Source: Halorussus salinus
GTDB taxonomy: Archaea > Halobacteriota > Halobacteria > Halobacteriales > Haladaptataceae
Assembly: GCF_004765815.2 (NCBI RefSeq)
Contig: NZ_SBIS02000007.1
Location: forward strand, 186,001-250,000
Length of the DNA: 64,000 bases
Direction: 5' to 3'
Made by a program: the position numbers and the translations under genes. How positions within the stretch are numbered: the stretch's first letter is position 1; the number at the start of each line of letters is the position of its first letter. Below the pieces are notes generated by a model that ran no database searches, was not told where the DNA came from, and saw only the letters and a list, made by a program, of their open reading frames with translations. Shown piece by piece: positions 1 through 8,812 of this stretch.

Positions 1-85
1 GCGCAAGCGGGAATAGACTCCGGCACCTCTCCGAAACGGTTGGTCGTCGCTGAAGAACAGAAGTTAGCCAGTTGGAGGATAGAGA

Positions 86-829
86 TCACTTGGGGCGACA
101 AAACCACGGATAACCGCGCTCAGTCACTTCGTAGTCGAGTTGCTCGAAGAACGAACGAAGTTTTCCGTCACGTGTCTCGCCGTCGGAGATTTCGTGACGT
201 TCGAAGTAGATATTCGGTTCGTAGTTCTGAATGACCTGTTCGGCACCTCGTAGGACTTCGAGACCTAGACCTTCTACGTCGATTTTCAGATAGTCCGGTG
301 GTTCGATTTCACCGTCGGCAACGAGACCGTCGAGCGTCTCGACCGAGACGGTAGTGGTCCCGATTATCTCCTCGTCGCCGTACTTGGCGTTATACCTATT
401 GAACGAGCTTCGTCCCGACTGAGACGACATGTAGAAAGTCGACTCGTCGGAGGCGCTGGACAGGCCGAGATTCATCGGTTCGATTCGGTCTGGGCTTGCA
501 GAGGCCGCGACGTTTTTCCGGAATTTCTCGAACGTCTGGGGATTCGGTTCGAACGCGTAAACGCGACACCCCTTTTCGGCTAGCGGTAGAGAGTAATCGC
601 CTACGTTTGCACCGATGTCAAGGACTACGTCGCCCGCAGAAGCCTCCGCGAGTATCGTTTCGAGCATCGGTTCGGACCCCGGCGGTTCGAGATTGTAACT
701 CTTGTATCGGACCCCGTCGATTTCCTTTCCGAGTGGCCAAATCTCATACTCGTAGTTTGCCTCTTCGATTTTCCTCCCTATCGTTATCAGACTGTCTGGG
801 AGATTGGACAATAGCTGTCTACTGGTCAT
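86..829 (-). CDS. FkbM-family SAM-dependent methyltransferase
   Basis: The 247-residue protein matches the FkbM methyltransferase family, which transfers methyl groups from S-adenosylmethionine to sugars or small molecules. SAM motif I (VVLDIGANVGDYS) is at residues 68-80, the acidic strand FEPNP at 93-97, and the family signature DYLKIDVEGLGLEVLRGA at 179-196. It is the last gene of a five-gene minus-strand run that begins at 6209 and encodes glycosyltransferases and a Wzy-like protein, so methylation of a glycan is the likely job (inference). The substrate cannot be read from sequence. The 85 bases beyond its stop, up to the window edge, hold nothing callable. Confidence 0.88.
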   Translation of the reverse strand: MTSRQLLSNLPDSLITIGRKIEEANYEYEIWPLGKEIDGVRYKSYNLEPPGSEPMLETILAEASAGDVVLDIGANVGDYSLPLAEKGCRVYAFEPNPQTFEKFRKNVAASASPDRIEPMNLGLSSASDESTFYMSSQSGRSSFNRYNAKYGDEEIIGTTTVSVETLDGLVADGEIEPPDYLKIDVEGLGLEVLRGAEQVIQNYEPNIYFERHEISDGETRDGKLRSFFEQLDYEVTERGYPWFCRPK

Positions 830-955
830 TCGGTGTGAACCTCGTAGCGTGTAGTATAAAAATAGGGGTTAAGTCGATTGCGGTATCCCTACCCGTGAAA
901 TCACACCGACGCGACGAGCAACGCCGATACACGAAACTGTCGTCGTTCCGTATCG

Positions 956-2107
956 CTACTTTGTCAGTAATTCCTTATAGAGGGCTTCCGTGTCGTCGAG
1001 AAACCGTTCCTCGCTGAACCGAGTTTCCGCCCGTAGTCGGGCGTTTCGGCCGTATTGACGTCGGCGATCTGTCTCCGAAAGGAGTTCGTTGATAGCGTTC
1101 GCTAGTGCGGTCGAGTCCCGAGGAGGGACCGTCAGTCCGGTCTCACCGTCCTGACTCACCCACGGTACGCCGGACGGCAGGTCGGTGTTGACCACCGGCG
1201 TGCCATGAGCCATCGCCTCCAACTGGACGATGCCGAACGCTTCGCTCGGGACCGACGACGGGAGGACGAACACGTCGGCCCTGTTGTACAGGCGGTGGAG
1301 CTGTTCGTCGGTTACGTAGCCAAGGAACCGAACTCGCTCCTCAATACCAAGCGATCCGACATGGGCTTCGAGGGCCTCCCGCCGATCACCGTCGCCCGCT
1401 ATCAGAAGCGTAGCATCGACATCAACCATCGCCTCGACGAGATACTCTAATCCCTTGTAGTAGATGAGTCGCCCAGCGAACAGCAGGACCGGTTGCGAGT
1501 CATCCACCTCGGAGACAGCGGTCGAGTCGTCTTCGAAGCGATTTGCGTTGGAGCTGTCACTATCGAGGTCGGAAACGGGATACTCGTCGAGGTCCACGGC
1601 GAGGGGAATCACCTCGCACTTGTCCTCGTACTGTGGGAGAACCTGTGAGTGTTCAACCAGCGCGGGCGAGGTGGCGAGGATGCGGTCGGCGCGATCAAGG
1701 AAGCGTTCGAGAAACGGACGGTAAGCGCGGGCGATAGCCGCTTGTCGCACGATGTCGCTATGATAGGTCACGACGACAGTGACATCTGTCGGGGCAGTAG
1801 CGAGATGCGAAATCGCGGCGAGTGGGTGTGGAAGATGATAGTGAACCACATCGTGCGTACGAACGAGTCGTCGGATGTGGAGCGGGAGCGTCGGTGCGAG
1901 CGGTACCGAGAGAAGTTTACCGATACTGCCCACCCTATGAACCTGAACACTATTGACGCGGTCGCGTCTGCCGGTCCCCTGCGGGACGGCCGAGAGGACC
2001 GACACGTCGTGACCGCGATTAGCCAGTCCCTCCGAAAGCTGTTGGACCACCTGTTCTATTCCGCCGGTATGAGGAGGATAGAACTGACTCACTTGAAGTA
2101 CGTCCAT
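956..2107 (-). CDS. GT4-family glycosyltransferase
   Basis: A 383-residue GT-B fold glycosyltransferase of family GT4. The N-terminal acceptor domain opens with SQFYPPHTGGIEQVVQQLSE (residues 7-26), where the GGIE loop is typical. The nucleotide-sugar domain begins at LLFAGRLIYYKGLEYL (208-223), and the E-x7-E motif is E289/E297 in SEAFGIVQLEAMAHG. Residues about 178-205 form a Ser/Asp-rich insertion between the two domains. It probably adds a sugar to a lipid-linked glycan at the inner face of the membrane. The sugar is not predictable. It lies 84 bp downstream of the next glycosyltransferase in the same run. Confidence 0.9.
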   Translation of the reverse strand: MDVLQVSQFYPPHTGGIEQVVQQLSEGLANRGHDVSVLSAVPQGTGRRDRVNSVQVHRVGSIGKLLSVPLAPTLPLHIRRLVRTHDVVHYHLPHPLAAISHLATAPTDVTVVVTYHSDIVRQAAIARAYRPFLERFLDRADRILATSPALVEHSQVLPQYEDKCEVIPLAVDLDEYPVSDLDSDSSNANRFEDDSTAVSEVDDSQPVLLFAGRLIYYKGLEYLVEAMVDVDATLLIAGDGDRREALEAHVGSLGIEERVRFLGYVTDEQLHRLYNRADVFVLPSSVPSEAFGIVQLEAMAHGTPVVNTDLPSGVPWVSQDGETGLTVPPRDSTALANAINELLSETDRRRQYGRNARLRAETRFSEERFLDDTEALYKELLTK

Positions 2108-2191
2108 GTATTGGAGAACTGATAGCCACTGTTCGCCATTATATCTACCTTTTCCAATCTCAGAGCCGCTTCGGAGGCATCGTTTGTTGTG

Positions 2192-3388
2192 TTACCTTCT
2201 TGCGAGGTCATGAAGGTGGGCCTCCAAGTCATCGACGACCGAAGACCATGCGTACATCTCGACCATCTGAGCTCGGCCGCTGATAGCGAGTTCGCGCGAG
2301 TCCTCGGACCCAGAGAGCGCGTCAGTAACGTATTTAGCGAACATATCGGCGTCCTCTGCTACCCAGAGGTGCTTACCATGTTTGACGTTCACTCCTTCCG
2401 CACCGGTCGGCGTTGAGACGACGACCGACTCGCTAGCAAGTGCTTCGACGAGTTTGATCTTGACGCCGCCCCCTTCTCGAAGCGGCACCACTATAGTGTC
2501 GGCAGCATCGATGAACGGTTCGATCGCCGGGACGCGACCCGTCACGACGACGCCGGGTTGCTTGCCGAGACGACGGACAGTCTCGTTCGGTTCCTTGCCG
2601 ACGATGAGGAAGCGCACGTCCGGAACTACCGACCGGACCTTTGGAAATACCTCCTTAACGAACCACTCGACTGCATCCACGTTCGGTTCGTAGCGCATCG
2701 TTCCTGTAAAGACGACAGTTGGCACGTCGCTAGCGTACTTTTCCGGGAGGGACTCGGTCAAGTCGAACCGGTCTGCGGTCACACCTATGGGAGATACTGA
2801 CGTCCGGTCGGCAATCGTCGGGAATCGGTCGGCCATCTGGGCGCGTTCGTCGGTCGAAAGGAAAAGGTACGAGTCGAACAGACCGTCACCGAAAACAGTT
2901 CGTTCGTACTGTAACATTCGTGCCGACTCAACCGCGTAGGGGATGGCCCTCGGCGACGGGAACTTCGATCGTGCCATTCCGAGCAGGACCTTTGTCTCTA
3001 TATTATGAACAGAAAAGCACGTGGGTACGTCCAATTCTGTTAGGTATTTCGTCATGTTGGTGTGTTCGGCAACGACCACGTCCGCAGTATCTGTGAGTTC
3101 GTCGAGTTTCTCCTGGAGTTTCGGTGCGTATCGACTCGCCACAGGATATGGAAGCCGCGGGTTCCGGGCGTATAGTTTCATACCCCGTGGACGTGTCGCA
3201 TACGTGACCGACGAACAGAAATCTGTCATCTCGTCTGCTCGGTCGAGTTCCGACTCGTCGTCCACGACTGAGAGGACGTGAACGTCGTGTCCACGGTCAG
3301 CCAGTCGCTTAATGCGGTTGAACGTTACGACCCGTTCGCCCTGGTTTGGCGGGTACGGTGTACCCGGCGTAATCCACACTAGCTCCAT
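2192..3388 (-). CDS. GT4-like glycosyltransferase
   Basis: A 398-residue GT-B glycosyltransferase. The N-terminus (ITPGTPYPPNQGERVVTFN, residues 6-24) and the C-terminal donor-site segment VPLREGGGVKIKLVEALASE (301-320) resemble the sugar transferases found in exopolysaccharide/exosortase-linked loci. The second Rossmann domain starts near VVFTGTMRYEPNVDAVEWF (225-243). Its ATG at 3386-3388 lies inside the end of the upstream Wzy-like gene (10-base overlap), which indicates translational coupling. Donor and acceptor are unknown. Confidence 0.88.
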   Translation of the reverse strand: MELVWITPGTPYPPNQGERVVTFNRIKRLADRGHDVHVLSVVDDESELDRADEMTDFCSSVTYATRPRGMKLYARNPRLPYPVASRYAPKLQEKLDELTDTADVVVAEHTNMTKYLTELDVPTCFSVHNIETKVLLGMARSKFPSPRAIPYAVESARMLQYERTVFGDGLFDSYLFLSTDERAQMADRFPTIADRTSVSPIGVTADRFDLTESLPEKYASDVPTVVFTGTMRYEPNVDAVEWFVKEVFPKVRSVVPDVRFLIVGKEPNETVRRLGKQPGVVVTGRVPAIEPFIDAADTIVVPLREGGGVKIKLVEALASESVVVSTPTGAEGVNVKHGKHLWVAEDADMFAKYVTDALSGSEDSRELAISGRAQMVEMYAWSSVVDDLEAHLHDLARR

Positions 3389-4959
3389 GGTTTGGTGATT
3401 ACCCAGTTCGGAAGGTACTGTTTCGGAATAGGAACCGATCGAACCGAGTTAGGTGCGGCTACCGAAACTGCTGAGAAGCCTATGCCAACGTAGAACCAAA
3501 TGCGAAGGACGTAAAACTGGTCCACGAACATCGCGCTAATGGCGGCGAACACGACGATACTGAAGAACGTCTGTGTGATAGCGGCCATCGGCCCGTCACC
3601 GTTTTTGAGGAGGGTGTTGGCCGTATGGTTGAACTGTCGGAGGACGAATCCGAGCAACAGTACGAGGAGCAAAAGACCAACGAGACCTAGTTCTGCTAGC
3701 GTCCGAGAGTAATTGAACGTCCAACCATATGTGTGGCCTACGAAATCCACACCGCGCTCAGAATGGAACTGGTAGTTGTTCAATCCCACCCCTGTGAGGG
3801 GACGTTGAGACCAAACGTTGATTCCGGACAGGATGCGATCTGCCCGAACGTCGAGGCTAGAGTGTGTTACTGTCTCAACACCCTGTGACCCCGACGACCC
3901 CGACGACTCCGACGACCCCGACGATAGGGACGCGACGAAACCCATCAATGATGGAATCGTAATGTCCGGAAGTTCCGGGAGACTCACGGCAGGAAACGGT
4001 ATCCATGCAAGGTACGGCCCAAACAGCTTCGAGCCGAGTCCGATGATGCGTTTCAGAATGACGACAGTAATACGGCCGCCCGTAATGGCGAAATCGAACG
4101 CGAAAAAGGCCGCACTCGGAACCGCGAGCGTCGAACCGAGTCGAGCGTAGATGTCCGACCAGTTTACTGCCACTACTATAGTCGCCGCGACGAACAGCGA
4201 GACGTAGGCACCTAGCGAGTAGGCAATCACGAACGCAACTGTGACGACCGACAGAATAGCCAGATTCGTCCGGCGAGAGTCAAACAGCACGTCCTCAGAG
4301 ACGCCGTAGAGGAGTGGAACCGCGACTACGAAGAGTACGTCTGCAAGATACATCCCGAGCCACGATGGCTCCGGGAATAATGACGTGACGCGGTAGAACA
4401 CGCCACCAGTATAGTACGTTCCGCCGACCTGCTGGTCAGTCAACAGCATGGGGTTCGTCAATTGGAGGAAGGCGAACGGCAGTTGATACTCGCGAGCAAA
4501 GAACTGATAAATTGCGAACAGGGAAACGAACACCGCAACGACTGCCGTCGCCCGGAAGAAGACTTTCAGTTCTGCCCGGCCGAGGTTGAGATTATAAATT
4601 CCGAGGACGACCCCGAAGAACGCTCCGAGTCGAAGGACGCCGAATACGAACTCTCGTATTCGAGCGGCGTCGCCGGAGAGGAGCGGCCAGACCCCCGTCG
4701 CTGTCGCCCAACCGAGCCAGAGCGCGAGCAGGAGGATACTCGAAGACCAACGGAGAGTTCCGCGTTGGACGACGCTAACGCCGCCAGCGACGACGATAGC
4801 GAGTCCGACTAACCAACTGAATTTGATTCCGATACTTCCGACTCTCAACGGAACGAACCCCACGAGTGGGAAGCTTGCAACCATAGCGACTGTGAGGAGG
4901 GCAGGAAGATTACGGACTCTCCGGAACCGCCCGAAGAAGTCGTTGTCGTTGTTGGACAT
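3379..4959 (-). CDS. O-antigen ligase/polymerase (Wzy-like) membrane protein
   Basis: A 526-residue polytopic membrane protein with roughly ten or more hydrophobic segments. It has the large extracytoplasmic loop and the late R-x(n)-W-x(4)-P-x-G-x-G pattern (RILSGINVWSQRPLTGVG, residues 375-392) of the O-antigen ligase/Wzy family, which joins or polymerises lipid-linked glycans on the outside of the membrane. The loop carries a Ser/Gly low-complexity stretch at about 345-360. It sits between GT4 genes, 35 bp downstream of one and overlapping the next. Whether it ligates or polymerises is not decidable from sequence. Confidence 0.85.
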   Translation of the reverse strand: MSNNDNDFFGRFRRVRNLPALLTVAMVASFPLVGFVPLRVGSIGIKFSWLVGLAIVVAGGVSVVQRGTLRWSSSILLLALWLGWATATGVWPLLSGDAARIREFVFGVLRLGAFFGVVLGIYNLNLGRAELKVFFRATAVVAVFVSLFAIYQFFAREYQLPFAFLQLTNPMLLTDQQVGGTYYTGGVFYRVTSLFPEPSWLGMYLADVLFVVAVPLLYGVSEDVLFDSRRTNLAILSVVTVAFVIAYSLGAYVSLFVAATIVVAVNWSDIYARLGSTLAVPSAAFFAFDFAITGGRITVVILKRIIGLGSKLFGPYLAWIPFPAVSLPELPDITIPSLMGFVASLSSGSSESSGSSGSQGVETVTHSSLDVRADRILSGINVWSQRPLTGVGLNNYQFHSERGVDFVGHTYGWTFNYSRTLAELGLVGLLLLVLLLGFVLRQFNHTANTLLKNGDGPMAAITQTFFSIVVFAAISAMFVDQFYVLRIWFYVGIGFSAVSVAAPNSVRSVPIPKQYLPNWVITKPWS

Positions 4960-4994
4960 CGAAGATAGTTATCGAGTTAGGTATTGGGACCTAC

Positions 4995-6209
4995 TTAACA
5001 TTTTTCGTACGACTGTATAACCATTTCAGCGGCTCTCTCGTACGTTTGTCGGTTCGCATACGCTCTCATCGACTCCACGTCTGCCTGCGTGTCACCGCGT
5101 GCCACCTCGGCGAGTGACTCGGCTAGTGCAGTCGGCGACCCGGCCTCGAAAATTGTTCCGAAGCCACGCTCCGTGACTCTTCGACCGAGCGTCCCGAAGT
5201 TCGGAGCGACCAAGGGACGGAGCGCACCGCAGGCCTTCTGGAAGACACCGCTCGTCCGCTGAGCACCGAACTGCCTGCGGTAAGGCACGACGACTGCGTC
5301 GGCCGCCAGAAAGTAGTACGGAACGTCTTCCTGCGGGACGAACTCGATATCCGTCCAGAGACTAACCTGTGGAGGCAGTTCGACCGCGGTCAAGTCGGAT
5401 TTATCCATGTCGTCCGGAGGCCCGGCGATGACCATCTGGAAGGCCGGACCGTCGTATCGACGAAGTGCTTCGAGTAGCAATTCGATTCCCTTGTCGTCTC
5501 GAAGTTGACCGAAGTAGAGCGCAATCGGTTCGTCGTCCGGCAGGCCGAGCCGTGATCGGGCGTCCAGTCGAGACGAATCCCACTCGAACCACGGCTCGAG
5601 TGGGTCGGGTATCTCCGAGATCGGCACGTCGAACCCGAATGTCTCCACGAACCGCTTCGCCTCTGGGGAGTGAACGAGAACGCTGTCCAACCGACCAGTT
5701 CGCAGACAACCGTACAGTCCGACGGTCCGGGCCACCAGCGAGGGAACGCGCTCGATGGCCCACGACGGAAGGCGTCGGAAGGCTTCGGCGTGACAATCAC
5801 CGAGAATCGGTACGCCAAGAAGCGACCGAAACGGGGCTGTGAGGTGAGCATTCCGGAAGAATGCGCCGTTAATCTCGCCAACGACGTCGATTCCCTCGTG
5901 TCGCTCGCTCCGATAGATGGCGTCTGTCACGTCGTCAATTTGGAGAAAATAAAGTACGTCAGCACCGCTTCGCGTGGCGAACTCGGCGGCCTCTTCGACT
6001 ATCTCGACCGAGTCGGCGTGTTCGGTGACGGCGGTCTCCTCGGCGAGAAACGACGTCTCAACGTCCTCGAAGAACTCACGGTGACGTTCCGTCCGCTTGA
6101 CACCGAGAAATGAGACCGAGATGCCGAGTTCGTTTAGTTCGGCCGCCATCCGACTCGCGTATTCGAGATGGTGGCCCGATGCATATTGGTCGAACAGGAC
6201 AACTTCCAT
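4995..6209 (-). CDS. GT4-like glycosyltransferase
   Basis: A 404-residue GT-B glycosyltransferase and the first gene of the minus-strand run. The N-terminus VVLFDQYASGHHLEYASRM (3-21) is an unusual acceptor-domain loop (SGHHLEY). The donor domain starts at IALYFGQLRDDKGIELLLEA (about 229-248), followed by FVPQEDVPYYFLAADAVVVP and a RTSGVFQKACGALRPLVAPN segment typical of GT4 relatives. The ATG at 6207-6209 faces the divergent nucleotide-sugar dehydrogenase at 6372, leaving a 162-bp promoter region for both. The sugar specificity is not predictable. Confidence 0.86.
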   Translation of the reverse strand: MEVVLFDQYASGHHLEYASRMAAELNELGISVSFLGVKRTERHREFFEDVETSFLAEETAVTEHADSVEIVEEAAEFATRSGADVLYFLQIDDVTDAIYRSERHEGIDVVGEINGAFFRNAHLTAPFRSLLGVPILGDCHAEAFRRLPSWAIERVPSLVARTVGLYGCLRTGRLDSVLVHSPEAKRFVETFGFDVPISEIPDPLEPWFEWDSSRLDARSRLGLPDDEPIALYFGQLRDDKGIELLLEALRRYDGPAFQMVIAGPPDDMDKSDLTAVELPPQVSLWTDIEFVPQEDVPYYFLAADAVVVPYRRQFGAQRTSGVFQKACGALRPLVAPNFGTLGRRVTERGFGTIFEAGSPTALAESLAEVARGDTQADVESMRAYANRQTYERAAEMVIQSYEKC

Positions 6210-6330
6210 TGGTTGCTACCAGCCCCGCAGCCGATGTTGATTCTTTCGATAGTCGAACAGCAGCGGTAGGTCTCTACGACCGCGATACGAGCATCATCCG
6301 GTTTGTCGGGGGGACCGACCTGTAGTTACT

Positions 6331-6350
6331 AATGCGAAAACTCTAAACCC
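6331..6350 (+). promoter_or_regulatory. probable promoter of the nucleotide-sugar dehydrogenase gene
   Basis: An A-rich stretch (GCGAAAACTCTAAAC) is centred about 28 bases before the ATG at 6372. That is the spacing expected for a haloarchaeal TATA box of a leaderless transcript, and it supports 6372 rather than 6351 as the start. Assignment is by pattern only. Confidence 0.4.
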
Positions 6351-6371
6351 ATGACTTCAAGTGAGTATCGT

Positions 6372-7649
6372 ATGGATATCGCAATCATCGGTGGGGCGGG
6401 CCACGTCGGACTCCCCATGAGTCTCGTTCTGGGAGACGCTGGACACGACGTGACACTCGTGGACACCGACGAGGAGAAACTTGAAGCGATTTTAGACGCC
6501 GAGATGCCGTTCTCCGAACCCGGTGCGAAGGAACTCCTCGCCGAGCAATTGGCTACTGACGGGTTCGACGCGACCACCGATATCGACGGTCTGGATTGCG
6601 ACGCCTACGTCGTCGTCGTCGGGACGCCCATCGATGAACACAATAATCCGCAAATGGACAATCTACTGGACATCATCCGGAAGCTACGATCTCAGATCGG
6701 AGACGGGGAACTCGTCGTCCTCCGCTCGACCGTCTACCCCGGAACGACCGACATCGTTCGGAGTGAACTGGAGAAGGCCGGACACGAAGTCGGTGAAGAC
6801 GTGTACTTGTCGTTCGCCCCCGAGCGCATCGCCCAGCATAATGCGCTCGAAGAAATTATCGGACTTCCGCAACTCATCGGTGTCTTCGAAGACGAGAGTT
6901 ACGTCCGGACGCGCGCACTATTCGAGAGTTTCCTCGAAGCAGAATGTCCACGACTCACGCCCACCGAGGCCGAGCTAGGAAAACTCTTTACGAATATGTG
7001 GCGGTACCTAACCTTCGCGGCCGCGAACGAGTTCTACCTCATCACCGAGTCGTTTGCGACGAACCACGACGTGAACGTCCATCGAATCCTTGACAAGACC
7101 GCTCGTAACTATCCCCGATTCGATGTGCCCTCGCCCGGTGCGAACGTCGGTGGCCCCTGCCTGACGAAAGACGGCTGGTTCCTCGTCGACAACATCCCGT
7201 ACAACGAACTGGTGACTGCGGCGTTCCAGATCAACGAGGGCATGCCAGCGCAGATAGTGAACAGCATGCTGGAAAAGCACGCAGAACCCGACAAGGTGAC
7301 GATTCTCGGGATGACATTCAAGCCGAACTCGGACGACACTCGGAACTCGGTCGCGTTCAAACTCGAAAAGCAGTTACAGTACAAGGGTATCAACGACATT
7401 GTGAGAATCGAACCGAACAAGGAAGGCTTCGACGACTGGGACGAGGTCAAAGGGAGCGATTGGGTCATCCTGATGACGCCTCACGACGAGTTCGCCGACC
7501 TTCAGGAGGTGCATCGACAGGTGGATAACGACGAGTGTACGTACTGCGATATCTGGGGATTCTGGGAGAAGATGCGATACGACTCCGAGAACGGCTTTAT
7601 GAACGCATTAGAGTTCGATTTCGACGAAGCACAAACGAAGGTGCTATGA
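6372..7649 (+). CDS. UDP-sugar 6-dehydrogenase (UDP-glucose/GDP-mannose/ManNAc dehydrogenase family)
   Basis: An NAD-dependent enzyme that oxidises the C6 hydroxyl of a nucleotide sugar to a carboxylate, giving a uronic acid donor. The Rossmann motif IIGGAGHVGLP is at residues 5-15 (425-residue numbering), the PER motif is in SFAPERIAQ, and the catalytic cysteine is in GGPCLTKDGW (Cys263). The C-terminal UDP-binding domain starts at KVTILGMTFKPNSDDTRNS. An in-frame ATG at 6351 would add seven residues that do not belong to the fold. The stop overlaps the next gene by four bases (ATGA). The overall style is closest to WecC-type UDP-ManNAc dehydrogenases, but the substrate is inferred only to be a nucleotide hexose. 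Confidence 0.9.
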   Translation: MDIAIIGGAGHVGLPMSLVLGDAGHDVTLVDTDEEKLEAILDAEMPFSEPGAKELLAEQLATDGFDATTDIDGLDCDAYVVVVGTPIDEHNNPQMDNLLDIIRKLRSQIGDGELVVLRSTVYPGTTDIVRSELEKAGHEVGEDVYLSFAPERIAQHNALEEIIGLPQLIGVFEDESYVRTRALFESFLEAECPRLTPTEAELGKLFTNMWRYLTFAAANEFYLITESFATNHDVNVHRILDKTARNYPRFDVPSPGANVGGPCLTKDGWFLVDNIPYNELVTAAFQINEGMPAQIVNSMLEKHAEPDKVTILGMTFKPNSDDTRNSVAFKLEKQLQYKGINDIVRIEPNKEGFDDWDEVKGSDWVILMTPHDEFADLQEVHRQVDNDECTYCDIWGFWEKMRYDSENGFMNALEFDFDEAQTKVL

Positions 7650-8626
7650 TGAAAATCACAGTTACCGGAAGTGAAGGATCGCTGATGCAATGGACTATCA
7701 AGCATCTCATCGAGGACGGACACGAAGTCCTCGGCGTAGACAACTACAACCGATACGATGATTACGACCACACCCGCGTTGTCGACCAAGACGAATATGA
7801 GTTCCACAAAGCCGATCTGACCGACCCGGAGGCGGCACACGAAGTCGTCGAGGACGCCGACTACGTCATCAACGCCGCGGCACTCATCTACGGCGTAAAG
7901 GGGTTCCACGAGTACCCAGCCGACATCCTCTCGAATGACGTGACCATCCATCGGAACATTCTAGAAGCGGCCGTGGAGGCCGACGTCGAGCGCGTAGTGT
8001 ACATCTCGTCCTCGATGGTCTACGAACAGGACGACCCACCCCACCACGAAGACGACGTATGGCAGAACAGAATCCCATCGACCGACTACGGTCTCTCGAA
8101 AGTCGTCGGGGAACGATACAGTCGTGCGTTCGAGAAGCAGTACGATTTGGACTACACCATCTGGCGGCCATTCAACATCATCACGCCGTACGAGCGTGCC
8201 GAGGACGAACCGGGCATGAGTCACGTGTTCGCCGACTTCATCCAGAAGATACTGATAGACGAGCAGAACCCGATGGAAATCTTCGGTGATGGCGAGCAGG
8301 TGCGGTGTTTCACGTGGATAGACGAAGTTGCCGAAGCCATCGCGACGCAATCGTTCGTAGACGTGACGCAAAACGAGGTGTACAACCTTGCCAACCCCGA
8401 ACAGATTACGATGAAGGAACTCGCCCGCCTCATTTTCGAGAAGGGAAGAGAGCGAGGCATCGTGGATAATGGCCATCTTGAGTTCGACCACGTGCCGATC
8501 TACGACGACGACGTGAAGAAGCGAGTGCCGTCGGTCGAGAAGGCCGAGGATCACTTCGGCTGGGCACCCAAAACGAAAGTCGAGGACTCCCTCGAACGCT
8601 GTATCGACAACACCATCGGTGAGTAA
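7646..8626 (+). CDS. NAD-dependent sugar epimerase/dehydratase (extended SDR)
   Basis: A 326-residue extended short-chain dehydrogenase that would epimerise or dehydrate a nucleotide sugar. It has the NxAA strand (VINAAALIYG, 74-83), the serine track VVYISSSMVYEQ (117-128) and the catalytic Tyr148-xxx-Lys152 in STDYGLSKVVGERY. The NAD-binding loop reads TGSEGSLMQ instead of TGxxGxxG, so the third glycine is missing. The ATG at 7646 overlaps the stop of the dehydrogenase gene (ATGA), which gives translational coupling and excludes the longer upstream reading. It probably acts on the same sugar as the dehydrogenase or on its product. Confidence 0.88.
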   Translation: MMKITVTGSEGSLMQWTIKHLIEDGHEVLGVDNYNRYDDYDHTRVVDQDEYEFHKADLTDPEAAHEVVEDADYVINAAALIYGVKGFHEYPADILSNDVTIHRNILEAAVEADVERVVYISSSMVYEQDDPPHHEDDVWQNRIPSTDYGLSKVVGERYSRAFEKQYDLDYTIWRPFNIITPYERAEDEPGMSHVFADFIQKILIDEQNPMEIFGDGEQVRCFTWIDEVAEAIATQSFVDVTQNEVYNLANPEQITMKELARLIFEKGRERGIVDNGHLEFDHVPIYDDDVKKRVPSVEKAEDHFGWAPKTKVEDSLERCIDNTIGE

Positions 8627-8775
8627 CGACAGCACAGAGGGTCGCCTCAAGGGAAAGGTCACCGCTGTCTAAACGAAGCGTGATTAGATACTCGTAGACA
8701 AACAGTTCTTCGTCGTATGGAGCGACTGAAGACTTATCACACTGAGAGCGGGTCACCATTTTGTACCCAAGGAGC

Positions 8776-8790
8776 GTAAAATTTTTGCCC
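8776..8790 (+). promoter_or_regulatory. probable promoter of the 8813 methyltransferase gene
   Basis: GTAAAATTTTT lies 25-35 bases before the ATG at 8813 in otherwise GC-richer DNA, in the right place for a haloarchaeal TATA box. The 186-bp gap from 8627 to 8812 shows no other recognisable element. Confidence 0.4.
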
Positions 8791-8812
8791 TACTCCACAA
8801 GCGTTTCCCACA

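Noticed and set aside
1-85. Possible end of another gene at the left edge
   Set aside because: Both strands have short open stretches but no recognisable protein, and the sequence is too short to judge.
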